DNA from: Anaerolinea sp.
GTDB lineage: Bacteria > Chloroflexota > Anaerolineae > Anaerolineales > Anaerolineaceae
DNA: 10,000 bases
NCBI GenBank assembly: GCA_020216845.1
Contig: JAIWNK010000020.1
Location: 1 to 10,000, forward strand
Direction of reading: 5' to 3'
Under the pieces are notes generated by a model that was not told where the DNA came from, ran no database searches, and worked only from the letters and a program-made list of their open reading frames with translations. A program made the translations under genes and the position numbers. This document shows positions 1 to 6,701 of this stretch, one piece after another. The first letter of the stretch is position 1, and the number at the start of each line of letters is the position of its first letter.

Positions 1-1169
1 TGAAAGGTTCCGCCATCCGAGAACTGCTCAAACTCACTGAGCAGCCCGATATCATTTCCTTTGCGGGCGGCCTCCCTGCTCCCGATGTCTTCCCAATCGA
101 GGAATTCAAAGCCGCCTGCATTCGCGTTTTGGATGCCAATGGCCGGCAGGCATTACAATATGGCGCATCTGAAGGCTACCAGCCCCTACGCGAAATGATC
201 GCTCGCCACACAGAACGCTTCAACTTTGGCGTCACTGCCGATAACGTCTTGATTACATCTGGTTCACAACAAGCCCTAGACCTGCTCGGTAAAATCTTCA
301 TCAATCATGGCGACCGCATCCTGGTTGAAGCCCCAACCTACCTGGGAGCACTACAGGCCTGGAATGCTTACGGCGCAGAATACGTTCCCGTTGAATCTGA
401 TCAGGATGGTATGCGCACCGACGCACTGGAAGAAGCCCTGCGAACTGGCCCCAAATTCATCTATGTCTTGCCCAACTTCCAAAACCCAACGGGCGTCACC
501 ATGTCGCTTGAACGCCGCATGAAGCTCGTTGAACTAGCCGATCGCTATGGTGTACCGATCATTGAAGATGATCCCTATGGTCAATTACGCTTTGAAGGCG
601 AACACTTGCCTTCTGTTGTCATGCTCGATAACAATCTGCGAGACCAAAGCGGCACCTACACAGGCAACGTCATCTACCTCAGCACCTTCTCAAAAATCCT
701 TGCCCCCGGCCTACGTTTGGCCTGGGTCATTGCCCCGCCCGAAGTCATCCGCAAGCTTGTCCTTGCCAAACAAGGCGCCGACCTTCATACGGCCACCTTC
801 AACCAAGTAGTCGCCTATGAAGTTGGGCATGGTGGTTTCATAGATAAACACGTTCAGGTCATCAACCGCGTATATCAGGAGCGTCGCGATGTCATGCTGG
901 ACTCACTGGCCGAAAACATGCCCAATGGTGTGCAATGGACTCATCCGCTTGGCGGTCTATTCCTATGGGTCACCTTGCCAGAGCACATGAACACAACCGA
1001 ATTGTTCAAAGATGCCGTTGCCGAAAAAGTCGCCTTTGTCCCCGGGTCCTCCTTTTACCCCTGCGGCGGTGGCGAAAACACCATGCGGCTAAACTTCTCT
1101 TACTCACGCCCCGAAATCATCAATGAAGGCATTGCTCGCCTGGGGCGCGTCATCCGCAAACGCATTTAG
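1..1169 (+). CDS. PLP-dependent aminotransferase, LysN / 2-aminoadipate transaminase-like (5' end outside window)
   Basis: This is a fold-type I aminotransferase (class I/II) that would move an amino group between an amino acid and a 2-oxo acid in the cytosol using pyridoxal phosphate. The reading frame is open from the left edge (first full codon at 3-5), so the apparent TTG start at 129 is internal. The upstream codons read KGSAIRELLKL and then ISFAGGLPAP, the usual N-terminal part of this family. Bases 1-2 (TG) could finish an ATG, but relatives have some 15-20 more residues, so the gene is probably cut. The Schiff-base lysine lies in STFSKILAPGLRLAW (Lys codon 693-695). Family landmarks include FQNPTG, EDDPYG, KQGADLHT and the C-terminal GGGENTMRLNFS. 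From memory it resembles Thermus LysN most, which acts in lysine biosynthesis through 2-aminoadipate, but aromatic or branched-chain aminotransferase activity is equally possible. It is followed by a strong hairpin. Confidence 0.93.
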   Translation, partial: KGSAIRELLKLTEQPDIISFAGGLPAPDVFPIEEFKAACIRVLDANGRQALQYGASEGYQPLREMIARHTERFNFGVTADNVLITSGSQQALDLLGKIFINHGDRILVEAPTYLGALQAWNAYGAEYVPVESDQDGMRTDALEEALRTGPKFIYVLPNFQNPTGVTMSLERRMKLVELADRYGVPIIEDDPYGQLRFEGEHLPSVVMLDNNLRDQSGTYTGNVIYLSTFSKILAPGLRLAWVIAPPEVIRKLVLAKQGADLHTATFNQVVAYEVGHGGFIDKHVQVINRVYQERRDVMLDSLAENMPNGVQWTHPLGGLFLWVTLPEHMNTTELFKDAVAEKVAFVPGSSFYPCGGGENTMRLNFSYSRPEIINEGIARLGRVIRKRI

Positions 1170-1179
1170 TCCTTTAGCA

Positions 1180-1223
1180 TTACACACCACACCCCAATTT
1201 CCTGGGGGTGTGGTGTGTAATTT
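1180..1223 (+). terminator. Rho-independent-type terminator after the aminotransferase gene
   Basis: A perfect 16-bp inverted repeat lies 11 nt after the aminotransferase stop. The left arm is 1180-1195 (TTACACACCACACCCC), the loop is 1196-1204, and the right arm is 1205-1220. Only a short T run (1221-1223) follows before the sequence becomes TGTGATAT, so the U tract is weak although the stem is very stable. It may still terminate, or it may protect the 3' end of the mRNA. The stem is symmetrical, but the only flanking gene on the other side also reads rightward, so only + strand use is expected. Confidence 0.75.
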
Positions 1224-1224
1224 G

Positions 1225-1233
1225 TGATATACT
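1225..1233 (+). promoter_or_regulatory. Extended -10 promoter for the solute-binding-like gene
   Basis: TGATATACT is an exact TGn extended -10 element with hexamer TATACT at 1228-1233. The region where a -35 box would lie (about 1205-1210) is inside the terminator stem and is G-rich, so this would be an extended -10, -35-poor promoter. It predicts a transcript start near 1240 and a leader of roughly 38 nt before the GTG at 1278. It is inferred from consensus only. Confidence 0.5.
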
Positions 1234-1277
1234 AAAATCGTCATTTTTCTAAAAACCACGAAAATCAGGCAAGCCGC

Positions 1278-2486
1278 GTGAAGCCCGAACTCGAATTCTC
1301 AACTCTCGATCAACCGTCTTCCTCTGTCTGCGAACAAATCGAGCGCTTTTCCAAAGCGACCGGTATCACTGTGCATATTCGTACCGTGCCCTGGGCCACC
1401 GGCTGGACCGAAATGGTCTCCTTTGCTCTTCATGGCCATGCCCCCGATGTCTCCCATATTGGTGCCACCTGGGTCAGCAGCCTGGTTGCCATGAATGCCC
1501 TACGCCCCTTTCGCCGATCTGAAATCGAAGCCCTGGGAGGCGAAACCGCTTTCTTACCCGCCTCATGGCAAAGCACACAAAGCACCGCCATTCCTGGCAC
1601 CTGGGCACTCCCATGGACATCCTATACCTTTGTCATTTGTTATCGCCGTGACCTGCTGGCAAAAGCTGGAGTTCAGGAACAACAAGCCTTCAGCAGCGCT
1701 GCCAATCTCGACCAAACCATCCAACAACTGATCAACGCTGGCATTCCCAACCCATGGCTCATGCGCTCCGGCAGTCGTCATGTCAACACCCTCCACCAAA
1801 TTGCTGCATGGGTATGGGGTGCAGGCGGCGATTTTGTCACCGCAGAAGAGAACCCCGCCTTCTTACGCCCTCAAACCATTGCTGGCCTGAAAGCCTATTA
1901 TCAATTGGGGCGCTTTCTCACTCCCGAAACGCGCGGGCTTGAAGATGAGCAAGTCATGAACCTGTTCCGACAAGGACAGGCAGCCATGATCATCACAGGT
2001 GTAGACCAACCCTATTCTTACCTGCGCGGCAATGCCACCCCCGAAGTCATCGAAAATCTTGGGGTCGCCCCACTCCCAGGCATCCCCTGGGTTGGCGGTG
2101 ACAACCTTGTGATTTGGCGTCAAACTCAAGACAGCCCCGAACGCGAACATGCCGCCGTTGCGCTAGCAAGTATGCTGGCAGGTCACGATATGCAACGTCA
2201 ATTCAACTTTAATTTTGGCGGCCCAACCCGTCTGGACGCTTTTCCATTCCTCCCTTACGCCGGCTCGCCCATCACCACCACAATAGAGCAAGCCCTTCGC
2301 AAAGGGCGCAGTCACATCCCCATGAAGTTATGGGGGCGGGTTGAGAACGAACTCACCACCGCCCTTCACAGCATTTGGAAACAAATTTTTGCTGGTGAAA
2401 CAGAAGAAAACGCCATCCTCAATGTCCTCACCCCACTGGACCGCCGTATGAGGTTACTTCTGTCCACCAGCATTGGCCGAACTTAA
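1278..2486 (+). CDS. Family-1 extracellular solute-binding-like protein without a signal peptide
   Basis: The 402-residue product resembles sugar-binding proteins of ABC importers (SBP_bac_1 type). Residues 24-38 have the 'F...TGI.V....VPW' strand and residues 55-78 the 'APDV...GATWV..L..M.AL.PF' block. Residues 230-241 read FRQGQAAMIITG, and residues 262-279 give the 'GVAPLPG..WVGGDNLVI' block that normally lines the hinge and ligand cleft. The mature-domain match begins almost at residue 4. There is no hydrophobic leader, no lipobox and no transmembrane segment. The frame is open upstream only to the TAA at 1233-1235, and the only plausible start in it is the GTG at 1278, so a leader has not been missed. 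The ribosome binding site is weak. No permease or ATPase gene adjoins. The protein therefore probably stays in the cytosol, either as a ligand sensor or as a relic of a transport system; its function is unknown. Its TAA ends 2 bases before the opposing gene's stop codon. Confidence 0.85.
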   Translation: MKPELEFSTLDQPSSSVCEQIERFSKATGITVHIRTVPWATGWTEMVSFALHGHAPDVSHIGATWVSSLVAMNALRPFRRSEIEALGGETAFLPASWQSTQSTAIPGTWALPWTSYTFVICYRRDLLAKAGVQEQQAFSSAANLDQTIQQLINAGIPNPWLMRSGSRHVNTLHQIAAWVWGAGGDFVTAEENPAFLRPQTIAGLKAYYQLGRFLTPETRGLEDEQVMNLFRQGQAAMIITGVDQPYSYLRGNATPEVIENLGVAPLPGIPWVGGDNLVIWRQTQDSPEREHAAVALASMLAGHDMQRQFNFNFGGPTRLDAFPFLPYAGSPITTTIEQALRKGRSHIPMKLWGRVENELTTALHSIWKQIFAGETEENAILNVLTPLDRRMRLLLSTSIGRT

Positions 2487-2487
2487 T

Positions 2488-4209
2488 TCAGCTCTGCCCG
2501 TTCTGCCACAGCTTAAATTCTTTCAAAATAGAACCGCCGACAAATTCTCGCAATAGTGAATTGTCGGGAATCAGGGCTTCTTCAATCGGCAAAAACCACT
2601 GCAACAAAGCCAAAAGCCGCTTTGCCTCAATATATTCTGGACGGCCAAAGGGCACCTGCCGCAACAACGGCTCAACCCATTGCCTCAACACAGAAAGCTC
2701 AAACACCAACGCCGAGTTGAACATTGCATCCGCGTTCTCTTGATACGGAAAGATATGTCGCTTCTCGCCCCGCCGAACCGACTCCCAACGTTGAATGGTT
2801 TGCAACGCCGTATACCCCCGCTCGCGCGCATCCCGCACAATCCGGCGAATCAATCTCGTATCTGTTGTTGAAACACGATTGTACCGATCCAAATTCAACT
2901 GCGTCAAACACGACACATACACCCGAAACGTCTGCTCAACAGGAATAGCGGGCAACAAACCAGGGTTCAACCCATGAATCCCTTCTAAAATAATCACTTG
3001 TTCACTTGCCACGCGCACTGTTTCACCCGGCTCACTCAACCCCGTTTTGAAATTGTAACGCGGTAACTGCACCTCTTCCCCGCGGATCAAACGGCGCAAA
3101 TCATCCGCCAGTCGGGTTGTATCCAACGCCCCAAGCGCCTCATAATCTCGCTCACCGTTTTCATCAAGCGGCGTACTCTCGCGGTTCACAAAATAATTAT
3201 CCATCTCGATCGGGAAAGGCGAAAGCCCTTGTGCCAACAACTGCACCGCCAACCGCTTGGAAAAAGTCGTTTTGCCCGAAGAAGAAGGTCCAGCAATCAA
3301 AACAATACGCGCATCCTGCCGGCGCACAATCTGTTCTGCAATTTCAGCAATTTGTCGCTCATGCAAAGCCTCAGAAACCAAAATCACTTCGCGTGCCCGC
3401 CCAGCCTGCACTGCATCATTTAAAGCGCCCACACTCTCAATCTCCAGACGTTGCAGCCACTGACCATACTGCCGAAACGTATTCAACAAGCGCGGATATT
3501 CCGGCATTGGTCCAAGCTCTGTTGGCGCATGACGACGCGGGTATTGTAATACAAACCCCTCCGTCAAAGGGCGCAAAGAAAACCAACGCAAGAAGCGAGT
3601 TGAAGGCACCATGTAGCCATGGTGATAATCACGATGCTCCAACAAACGATACAACACCAATGTCGGCCTCTGCCGATACTTCAGCAAACGCACCTTATCT
3701 TCATACCCGCGCCCCTGAAAATAGGCAACCGCCTCCTCCAGCGCCACCTCTTTGCGCTCCAAAGGCAAATCCATTGCAACCAATTCCATCATCCGCTGTT
3801 CCAAACGGCGTAGCTCATCCTCTGTCAAGGGGTCGCGGCCAATGACCTGACAAAAATAACCACCCGACGCCACAGAATGATCAACCGCCAAACTTGCTTC
3901 TGGAAACAGCTCTTCAAACGCCGCCTCCAATAAAAACGTGATCGAACGGCGATAAATGCGCGCCCCATCTGCATCCACCATAGTCACCGGACGAACCTGA
4001 CTATCCATCTCAATCGGATAACTTAATTCCCGCAACTCGCTATTAACAATCGCCCCGACCACCAACGGGTTCTCAAACTCAGGCACAGCCTTCAAAAAAT
4101 CGCCGACGCGTGTTCCACGCAGACCGGACAACACACGCCCATCAGGCAAATGCAATTCCACAGTTGCCCGGGGCTGCACAAACTGAACAGAATTGATTGT
4201 ATCGTTCAT
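2488..4209 (-). CDS. Uridine kinase-like / phosphoribulokinase-family nucleoside kinase with N-terminal TGS and tRNA-synthetase-like domains
   Basis: The 573-residue protein has a P-loop kinase domain after a threonyl-tRNA-synthetase-like N-terminus. Residues about 15-78 look like a TGS domain (VELHLPDGRVLSGL). Residues about 85-230 resemble the synthetase 'second additional' domain (DHSVASGGYFCQV at 110-122). The kinase part starts near 275. It holds a Walker A motif GPSSSGKTT at 307-315, the substrate-region block PIEMDNYFVNRE at 333-344 and a Walker B-like IILEGIHGLNP at 406-416, all as in uridine kinases. This fused form is known in several bacterial phyla and is usually annotated as nucleoside kinase or uridine kinase, but its true substrate is not settled. 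The ATG at 4207-4209 (minus strand) is preceded at close range by AAGGG. It has its own promoter and is divergent from nusA. There are no membrane segments, so a cytosolic location is expected. Confidence 0.93.
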   Translation of the reverse strand: MNDTINSVQFVQPRATVELHLPDGRVLSGLRGTRVGDFLKAVPEFENPLVVGAIVNSELRELSYPIEMDSQVRPVTMVDADGARIYRRSITFLLEAAFEELFPEASLAVDHSVASGGYFCQVIGRDPLTEDELRRLEQRMMELVAMDLPLERKEVALEEAVAYFQGRGYEDKVRLLKYRQRPTLVLYRLLEHRDYHHGYMVPSTRFLRWFSLRPLTEGFVLQYPRRHAPTELGPMPEYPRLLNTFRQYGQWLQRLEIESVGALNDAVQAGRAREVILVSEALHERQIAEIAEQIVRRQDARIVLIAGPSSSGKTTFSKRLAVQLLAQGLSPFPIEMDNYFVNRESTPLDENGERDYEALGALDTTRLADDLRRLIRGEEVQLPRYNFKTGLSEPGETVRVASEQVIILEGIHGLNPGLLPAIPVEQTFRVYVSCLTQLNLDRYNRVSTTDTRLIRRIVRDARERGYTALQTIQRWESVRRGEKRHIFPYQENADAMFNSALVFELSVLRQWVEPLLRQVPFGRPEYIEAKRLLALLQWFLPIEEALIPDNSLLREFVGGSILKEFKLWQNGQS

Positions 4210-4250
4210 TTTCCCTTAATACTCAAACTTTCTCCCTTGGCGGGGCGCTA

Positions 4251-4279
4251 AGTATAGCGTCACAGACGGTTTTAATCAA
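4251..4279 (-). promoter_or_regulatory. Sigma-70-type promoter for the kinase gene
   Basis: Read on the minus strand, TTGATT (plus positions 4274-4279) and TATACT (plus positions 4251-4256) are separated by exactly 17 bp. Transcription would start near 4244, leaving a leader of about 35 nt. A short inverted repeat (CGCTA, 4-bp gap, TAGCG, 4246-4259) covers the -10 box and could be an operator, but it is only 5 bp per arm. Confidence 0.65.
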
Positions 4280-4296
4280 GGTTTATACAAAAAGCC

Positions 4297-4325
4297 TTGC
4301 ACGTCAGGCCAATTCATGCTAAAAT
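4297..4325 (+). promoter_or_regulatory. Sigma-70-type promoter for the nusA operon
   Basis: TTGCAC (4297-4302), a 17-bp spacer and TAAAAT (4320-4325) form a good promoter, strengthened by an extended -10 TG at 4317-4318 (TGCTAAAAT). The predicted transcript start is near 4332, giving a leader of about 90 nt before the nusA ATG. The -35 boxes of this promoter and the divergent kinase promoter lie back to back, 17 bp apart. Confidence 0.68.
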
Positions 4326-4360
4326 AGGAGCGTTCGTAGGTGCATAGTCGTCGACACCGG

Positions 4361-4384
4361 AAAGTGGGCGCTCCCCACTTTTCT
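4361..4384 (+). terminator. Terminator-like (attenuator) hairpin in the nusA leader
   Basis: AAAGTGGG (4361-4368) pairs perfectly with CCCACTTT (4374-4381) around the 5-nt loop CGCTC, and the descending arm runs into a T-rich end (TTTTCT, 4379-4384). It lies between the predicted promoter and the nusA start, about 40 nt before the ATG. The stem is shorter and the T run weaker than in a strong terminator, so partial read-through is expected. Control of nusA by attenuation is a plausible but unproven reading. Confidence 0.45.
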
Positions 4385-4422
4385 GCGTATATAAAAAGGT
4401 TTTGCTGGAGAGATTGTGTGTT

Positions 4423-6336
4423 ATGAAGAATGAATTTATTCTAGCTTTCAACGAAGTATTGGAAGAGCGACAGCTCCCCAAAGATATCATCGTTAAAGCT
4501 CTTGAAGCTGCCATGGTCTCGGCCTATCGTCGCTCTGTCAATGCGTCTAACGCGCAGCATGTAGATGCCCGCATTGACCTTGACACTGGCAAAATCACCG
4601 TCTTTGCCGAAAAAGAAATCGTCGAAGAAGTGCAAGACCCGCACACCGAGGTTTCCTTAGCTGAAGCAAGACGCTACAACCCTGAAGCCGAGCTTGGACA
4701 GATGATCATCGTTGAAAGCACACCCAAAGATTTTGGCCGTGTTGCCGCCCAAACCGCCCGGCAGGTCATCCAACAACGCATTCGCGATGCGGAACGTCAG
4801 GCCCAAATTGACCACTTTGAGCAACAAGTGGGCGAAATCATCAGTGGCAATGTGCAAGCCGTTAACGCCCAAGGCCTAACCATTGGCCTGGAAATGAAAG
4901 CCGAAGGCACAATGCCGCGCAAAGAAATGATCCCCGGCGAACGCTTCCGCATTCACGATCGCGTGCGTGCCTTACTTGCCGAAGTCAAAGACAGCCCGCG
5001 CGGCCCACAAATCATCCTCTCCCGCACACACCGCAACTTTCTGCGCCGCCTGCTTGAAACTGAAGTCCCCGAAATCTACCACGGCATTGTTGAAATTCGC
5101 TCCATTGCCCGCGAACCCGGAGAACGCGCCAAAGTCGCCGTCTCGGCCACCCAAACAGGCATTGACCCGGTCGGCGCATGCGTTGGCATTCGCGGTGTCC
5201 GCATTCAGGCCATTGTGCGTGAACTGCACGATGAAAAAATTGATGTAATCGAATGGAACTCAGACCCGAGTATCTTCATCGCCAAAGCAATCAGCCCTGC
5301 CCGCGTCAGTGGCGTCTACCTGAACGATCACTCCGTCAACGGCAAAACTGCCACGGTTGTCGTTCCCGAAGATCAACTTAGCCTTGCCATTGGCCGCGAT
5401 GGACAAAATGCGCGCCTTGCTGCCAAGCTCACCGGCTGGCGCATTGACATCAAAAGCCTGCCCGAGGCCGCCAGTGAAGCCCTGCACCGATTGGAAAGCG
5501 ACGAAAGCCTGGCTATGATTGCCGACCTCGAACAAGATTCTATGGTGCGCGTGCGCGACATGCTGGCCCGCAAAGCCGAAGGTCGCCCCCTCACCCCTGA
5601 AGAATATGACTTCATGGTTAAATTCATTGACCGGGTTGAAAATCGCTCCTCTTCTCGCCGTCAGCCAGAGCGCCAGGCAGCCGAAGAAGCAATCCTCAGC
5701 GAAGCGCGTCGCACCATTCCCGCCAGCGCTTTCAGCACCGACCTCCTGGATAGCGGCATTCCCGAGCACGTCGCCTACATTCTTCAAGAAGCCGGCTACA
5801 CAACCAGCGGCGAACTTGCTCTGCAAATGAAAACCCGCCCCGATGACATTTTGCGCCTCAACGGCATTGGCCCCAAAGCCATGTCCGAAATCCGCAAGCT
5901 GCTTGAGCGCCTTGAGCAGCAAAAGCAAATCGAAGATGCCAAAGCAGCAGCAGAACAGCCCGTTGCGGCAACTGAGTCAGAAACGATTGAGACAACCCCG
6001 GTCGCAGCACTTGAACAGCCATCCCAAGAAACCATCGCCGTGCCTGTGAATGAGCCAGAAGTAACAAAGCCAGAAACCATCACCGAGCCCATTGCCAGCA
6101 CGATTGCAGAAGAAGAAAACTTTGCAGACATCTTCACCCTCACCGTCATTGAGCCCCCCATCATCACCGATGACGATGAAGAAGCGTACGAAATTGAAAC
6201 GCCCAAGAAGTCTAAGAAAGACAAAAAGAAACGCCGCTCTGCCAAAGTCCAAATCGAGTACGACCCAGATAAAGACATGACCATCGTCCACAAAAAGCAC
6301 AAGCTTGGCGACGACGACAGCGGTTGGGACTATTGA
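4423..6336 (+). CDS. nusA: Transcription termination/antitermination factor NusA with extended C-terminus
   Basis: NusA binds RNA polymerase and nascent RNA and modulates pausing, termination and antitermination. The ATG at 4423 is chosen (product 637 aa, starting [15 protein letters not shown]) because it is preceded by GGAGAG and matches family N-termini; a TTG at 4402 would add seven unlikely residues. Order of domains: polymerase-binding N-terminal domain about 1-125; S1 domain about 135-200; KH1 about 215-290, with [25 protein letters not shown] core at 248-268; KH2 about 300-346, with [16 protein letters not shown] at 324-339. Residues about 430-500 form a helix-hairpin-helix type module ([12 protein letters not shown], 479-490). 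After this comes an Ala/Glu/Pro/Thr-rich low-complexity stretch (about 501-590), a basic run ([15 protein letters not shown], 594-608) and a short polar tail ending DSGWDY. It is the first gene of the operon, without rimP before it. Confidence 0.97.
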   Translation: MKNEFILAFNEVLEERQLPKDIIVKALEAAMVSAYRRSVNASNAQHVDARIDLDTGKITVFAEKEIVEEVQDPHTEVSLAEARRYNPEAELGQMIIVESTPKDFGRVAAQTARQVIQQRIRDAERQAQIDHFEQQVGEIISGNVQAVNAQGLTIGLEMKAEGTMPRKEMIPGERFRIHDRVRALLAEVKDSPRGPQIILSRTHRNFLRRLLETEVPEIYHGIVEIRSIAREPGERAKVAVSATQTGIDPVGACVGIRGVRIQAIVRELHDEKIDVIEWNSDPSIFIAKAISPARVSGVYLNDHSVNGKTATVVVPEDQLSLAIGRDGQNARLAAKLTGWRIDIKSLPEAASEALHRLESDESLAMIADLEQDSMVRVRDMLARKAEGRPLTPEEYDFMVKFIDRVENRSSSRRQPERQAAEEAILSEARRTIPASAFSTDLLDSGIPEHVAYILQEAGYTTSGELALQMKTRPDDILRLNGIGPKAMSEIRKLLERLEQQKQIEDAKAAAEQPVAATESETIETTPVAALEQPSQETIAVPVNEPEVTKPETITEPIASTIAEEENFADIFTLTVIEPPIITDDDEEAYEIETPKKSKKDKKKRRSAKVQIEYDPDKDMTIVHKKHKLGDDDSGWDY

Positions 6337-6353
6337 TCCATCAAGAGGATAGC

Positions 6354-6671
6354 GTGACAGCTAAAGCGTCCAAACACCCCCGGCACATTCCTCAACGCAC
6401 CTGTGTAGGTTGCCACTCCACGCAGGAAAAACGTTCGCTCATTCGCATTGTCTATGGTCCACAAGGCATCTTATTGGATCCAACAGGCAAAGCGCCGGGG
6501 CGCGGTGCCTACCTGCACAACCAACGCAGTTGCTGGCAAACAGCCCTCAAAGGCGCTTTGGCTCACGCATTGAAAGTCGAGTTTACCGAACAGGATCGGG
6601 CACTCATTCAGGAATACATGCAACGCATGCCCGAAGAGTCGCCCGACCTTTCGAACCCATCTACAAGATGA
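6354..6671 (+). CDS. ylxR: YlxR family RNA-binding protein (DUF448)
   Basis: This small basic protein (105 aa) belongs to the family found between nusA and infB in many bacteria; it is thought to bind RNA or nucleoid, and its role is still not firmly settled. The signature is plain: RTCVGC at 15-20, followed by KRSLIRIV, DPTGKAPGRGAYLH around 42-55, and a Cys-Trp at 60-61. The GTG at 6354 is selected because AAGAGG (6343-6348) sits 5 nt before it and the product then starts at the family's usual position. The longer TTG start at 6324 would overlap the nusA end. It begins 17 nt after the nusA stop, so the two are surely co-transcribed. Confidence 0.93.
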   Translation: MTAKASKHPRHIPQRTCVGCHSTQEKRSLIRIVYGPQGILLDPTGKAPGRGAYLHNQRSCWQTALKGALAHALKVEFTEQDRALIQEYMQRMPEESPDLSNPSTR

Positions 6672-6701
6672 ACGTGCCGTTCCTTAAGAACCCATACCCA
6701 A

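Noticed and set aside
3117..3845. 242-codon open frame on the + strand inside the kinase gene
   Set aside because: It lies fully antisense to a well-recognised kinase. The product is a Pro/Ala/His-rich sequence with no recognisable motif, as expected from the reverse frame of a coding region with biased codons.
4327..4374. GGAGCG (4327-4332) with CGCTCC (4369-4374) as an anti-terminator pairing in the nusA leader
   Set aside because: The left arm lies at or before the predicted transcript start near 4332, so it would mostly not be in the RNA; six bp at this distance is also easily chance.
4402..4422. Upstream TTG start for NusA
   Set aside because: It would consume the ribosome binding site (GGAGAG, 4407-4412) as coding sequence and add seven residues not typical of NusA; the ATG at 4423 is better.
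5260..5928. 222-codon open frame on the - strand inside nusA
   Set aside because: It is antisense to the conserved KH and helix-hairpin-helix parts of NusA, has no ribosome binding site that I could support and no known domain.
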